A stretch of DNA of 40,205 bases, from positions 1 to 40,205 of IMG/VR virus record IMGVR_UViG_3300018420_004001; one strand, written 5' to 3'. Origin of the DNA: a virus. Position numbers and translations under genes: made by a program. Below the pieces are notes generated by a model. The model made no database searches and was not told the DNA's origin. It was given only the letters and a program-made list of their open reading frames with translations. Shown here piece after piece: positions 37,920 to 40,205 of the stretch. Positions within the stretch are counted from its first letter, which is position 1; each line of letters starts with the position of its first letter.

Positions 37920-39806
37920 TTATTTCTTTTCTTCGTTAACTACTTCAGCATCAATTACTTCGCCTTCGTCATTGTTGCCATTTGCTTCAGGTGCTTGTTG
38001 CGCCTGCGCATCTTTGTAAATGGCTTCACCTAACTTTTGGCTTACTTTAATTAATGCTTCTTGTTTTGACTTAATGTCATCAACGTTGTCTTGTTTGATT
38101 GCTTCTGCAAGTTCTTCTTTTGCTTTAACAATACTATCTTTAGTTTCACTGTCAACTTTGTCACCGTGTTCTTCTAAAGTTTTATCTGTTGAATGTACCA
38201 GTGCATCTGCTTGGTTCTTAGCATCAATTGCTTCACGCTTTGCTTTATCTGCTGTTGCGTTTACTTCTGCATCTTTAACCATTTGCTCGATCTCTGCTTC
38301 ACTTAGTCCACCGTCAGACTTAATTGAGATAGTTTGTTCTTTGCCAGTGCCTTTATCTTTTGCACTTACATTAACAATACCATTTGCATCAATATCAAAC
38401 GTAACTTCAATTTGTGGCATACCTCTTGGAGCAGGAGCAATACCTTCAAGGTTAAAATTACCAAGACGTTTATTGTCATTGGCTAATTCTCTTTCACCTT
38501 GTACAACGCTAATTGTAACAGCACTTTGATTGTCTTCTGCTGTACTAAACACTTGCGACTTCTTAGTTGGAATCGTAGTGTTCTTTTCAATAAGTTTAGT
38601 AGATACTCCGCCTAGTGTTTCGATACCAAGTGATAAAGGAGTTACATCAAGTAATAGTACATCTTTTACATCGCCACTTAGCACACCTGCTTGGATAGCA
38701 GCACCTAGTGCTACAACTTCATCAGGATTAACACCTTTGTTAGGTTCTTTGCCGAAGTAATTTTTAACTGCTTCTTGTACTTTAGGCATACGTGTTTGTC
38801 CGCCAACAAGTATTACTTCTGTAATATCACCTTTGCTTACACCTGCATCTTTCAATGCAACTTCACAAGGTTTGATAGAACGTGTAACAAGTTCATCTAC
38901 TAGGCTTTCAAACTTTGCTCTAGTAATTTTTAAATTTAAGTGCTTAGGTCCTGATGCATCTGCTGTAATAAATGGCAAACTAATATCAGTTTGTGTTGCA
39001 CTTGAAAGTTCAATTTTTGCTTTCTCTGCTGCTTCACGCACACGTTGTAATGCAAGTTTGTCGTTTGCAAGATCAACTGCATCTGACTTTTTAAACTCAT
39101 CTATAATGTACTGTGTAAGTGCTGCATCAAAGTCTTCACCGCCTAGTGTTGTATCACCATTAGTTGAAAGAACTTCGAACACACCATCACCTAAGTCAAG
39201 GATGGATACATCAAATGTACCACCACCTAAGTCATACACTACAATTTTACCTGTTTCTTTTTTATCAAGTCCGTATGCTAATGCTGCCGCAGTAGGCTCA
39301 TTAACAATACGTAAGACTTCAAGTCCTGCAATTTTACCTGCGTCTTTAGTTGCTTGTCTTTGTGCATCATTAAAATATGCAGGTACTGTTATCACTGCTT
39401 TGTCTACAGTTTGTCCTGAATACTTTTCAGCAGTCTCTTTCATTTTAGTAAGGACTTGTGCTGAAATTTGCTGTGGTGATAATTCTTTGCCGTTGGCTTT
39501 TACCCAAGCATCACCTGCACTTGATTTTACAATTTCATATGGAAGTGTCTTTGCGTCCTTTTTAATTTCAGGACTGTCAAACTTTCTACCGATTAGACGT
39601 TTAGCAGCGTAAATTGTATTTTCTGGATTTGTAACTGCTTGACGTTTTGCTGCAACACCAACAAGTGTTTGCTCGTCAGTGTAGGCTACAATACTTGGTG
39701 TAGTACGTGCGCCTTCTGCATTTTCGATTACTTTTGGATCTGCGCCACTTAAAACAGCAACACAAGAATTTGTTGTACCTAGATCGATACCGATAACTTT
39801 GCTCAT
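37920..39806 (-). CDS. dnaK: Molecular chaperone DnaK (Hsp70)
   Basis: A complete 628-residue DnaK (E. coli 638). ATPase domain: [15 protein letters not shown] (phosphate 1), [50 protein letters not shown] (phosphate 2) and [17 protein letters not shown] (adenosine). Linker [19 protein letters not shown] leads into the substrate domain with [19 protein letters not shown] and [19 protein letters not shown] helical lid follows, and a short acidic tail ends [13 protein letters not shown]. All expected motifs are intact, so it should be an active ATP-driven foldase that works with host DnaJ and GrpE. AAGGAGG precedes the ATG. Phage-borne full-length DnaK is uncommon; it may support folding of virion proteins or replication. 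Confidence 0.97.
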   Translation of the reverse strand: MSKVIGIDLGTTNSCVAVLSGADPKVIENAEGARTTPSIVAYTDEQTLVGVAAKRQAVTNPENTIYAAKRLIGRKFDSPEIKKDAKTLPYEIVKSSAGDAWVKANGKELSPQQISAQVLTKMKETAEKYSGQTVDKAVITVPAYFNDAQRQATKDAGKIAGLEVLRIVNEPTAAALAYGLDKKETGKIVVYDLGGGTFDVSILDLGDGVFEVLSTNGDTTLGGEDFDAALTQYIIDEFKKSDAVDLANDKLALQRVREAAEKAKIELSSATQTDISLPFITADASGPKHLNLKITRAKFESLVDELVTRSIKPCEVALKDAGVSKGDITEVILVGGQTRMPKVQEAVKNYFGKEPNKGVNPDEVVALGAAIQAGVLSGDVKDVLLLDVTPLSLGIETLGGVSTKLIEKNTTIPTKKSQVFSTAEDNQSAVTISVVQGERELANDNKRLGNFNLEGIAPAPRGMPQIEVTFDIDANGIVNVSAKDKGTGKEQTISIKSDGGLSEAEIEQMVKDAEVNATADKAKREAIDAKNQADALVHSTDKTLEEHGDKVDSETKDSIVKAKEELAEAIKQDNVDDIKSKQEALIKVSQKLGEAIYKDAQAQQAPEANGNNDEGEVIDAEVVNEEKK

Positions 39807-39832
39807 AGTATTTCCTCCTTAATTAAGCGAGT

Positions 39833-39861
39833 TATATAATTTGAACCTTTTCAGCGTTCAA
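39833..39861 (-). promoter_or_regulatory. Sigma70-like dnaK promoter overlapping an inverted repeat
   Basis: Minus strand TTGAAC (39861-39856), 17 bases, TATATA (39838-39833). The -35 box is one arm of TTGAAC-N9-GTTCAA (39841-39861). The N9 spacing equals that of the CIRCE heat-shock operator, though the arm sequence does not match it. Confidence 0.6.
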
Positions 39862-39931
39862 GTATATTTATCATACACATATTATATATGCATTAATATA
39901 GAAAATACAAGAGCAAATATTATCCAAAATG

Positions 39932-40018
39932 TTAATTACGACCCATATGTTTAGGGCCACTATCTTGTGCTATCCAATCTAAAAACTTAAACCAGCGTTT
40001 TTTGATACGGATCAACAT
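39932..40018 (-). CDS. Tiny basic protein, 28 aa
   Basis: Reads MLIRIKKRWFKFLDWIAQDS followed by GPKHMGRN. Its ATG lies within the last codons of the upstream partial gene, with GGGGGAAG about ten bases before it. Basic and aromatic. The overlap and ribosome site favour a real gene, but its size makes this uncertain. Confidence 0.4.
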   Translation of the reverse strand: MLIRIKKRWFKFLDWIAQDSGPKHMGRN

Positions 40019-40205
40019 CCAAATACTTCCCCCATTCACTGTAATAATGGCGCATACCTACTTCATCGTGTATAGTTCCATTTTCGTGTCTACCGTGTAG
40101 TATATTTCTAGACTCTGTACCTACACGCATAGTTGTACCTTGTCCTGCAACACCTATTAAATCTTCGTGTAAATTACGGCCAAAAGGTCCCCATATGCTG
40201 TTGTG
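39987..40205 (-). CDS. C-terminal end of a gene running off the right edge
   Basis: The last 72 codons of a minus-strand gene, ending with TAA at 39987. Visible: HNSIWGPFGRNLHEDLIG, GQGTTMRVGTESRNILHGRH, then EVGMRHYYSEWGKYLD. Enriched in His, Gly and aromatic residues, without a recognised motif. The 5' part is outside the window, so neither start nor function can be given. Confidence 0.6.
   Translation of the reverse strand, partial: HNSIWGPFGRNLHEDLIGVAGQGTTMRVGTESRNILHGRHENGTIHDEVGMRHYYSEWGKYLDVDPYQKTLV

Noticed and set aside
38020-39612. Three long plus-strand frames within the dnaK interval
   Set aside because: They lie antisense to a fully motif-supported DnaK and their translations are low-complexity Ser/Ala/Leu sequences without domains.

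Overview
The window looks like an accessory-rich stretch of a marine T4-like myovirus genome, or a metagenomic relative of one. The evidence is low GC content (roughly one third by eye), dense packing with ATGA and TAATG stop/start overlaps, and runs of tiny conserved-looking genes. Two virion adhesin or tail-fibre-like proteins, thyX, T4-type late promoter boxes (NATAAATA) and several 2OG-Fe(II) oxygenases also fit this kind of phage. The host cannot be fixed from the sequence; SAR11-like alphaproteobacteria and picocyanobacteria are both possible. No tRNA, integrase, transposase or CRISPR array was seen.

Left arm (1-8553, all minus strand). Reading with transcription from the right, a consensus sigma70 promoter (8525-8553) drives three small genes, thyX, a 12-codon leader and two more small genes. 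A second consensus promoter (6655-6683) drives a 430-residue phage protein. A hairpin and a late-promoter box follow, then a tail-fibre-like gene and a small possible glycan enzyme. A third consensus promoter (3829-3857) drives a surface-sugar and metabolic cassette: QueD-like, KdsA, a glycosyltransferase, a prolyl-hydroxylase-like oxygenase, a PMM-type phosphomannomutase and the start of a UV-damage endonuclease that runs off the left edge.

Central island (8572-32447, mixed strands). This is the remarkable part: nine radical SAM enzymes of three architectures and six AspH-like 2OG-Fe(II) oxygenases, one of them fused to a CX5R phosphatase-like domain. With them are a methyltransferase, a pair of beta-propeller-like proteins, a minimal APH-like kinase, an SDR-like protein, a HemE homologue, a three-helix membrane protein and a flavin-dependent halogenase homologue. 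A GNAT-like protein and a minimal adenylate-forming (ANL) domain end the island. Blocks of genes overlap by 1-32 bases, so they are probably translated together. The composition is that of a peptide or small-molecule tailoring pathway, but no precursor or substrate is visible.

Right arm (32491-40205, all minus strand). It holds a second adhesin with a strong late promoter, two more 2OG oxygenases, small phage proteins (including 28- and 52-residue genes) and an RNA polymerase omega-subunit homologue. A promoter-driven structured noncoding region of about 240 bases follows, then a complete DnaK under a sigma70-like promoter that overlaps an inverted repeat, and the 3' end of a gene that runs off the right edge.

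All assignments rest on motifs read by eye; no database search was possible.
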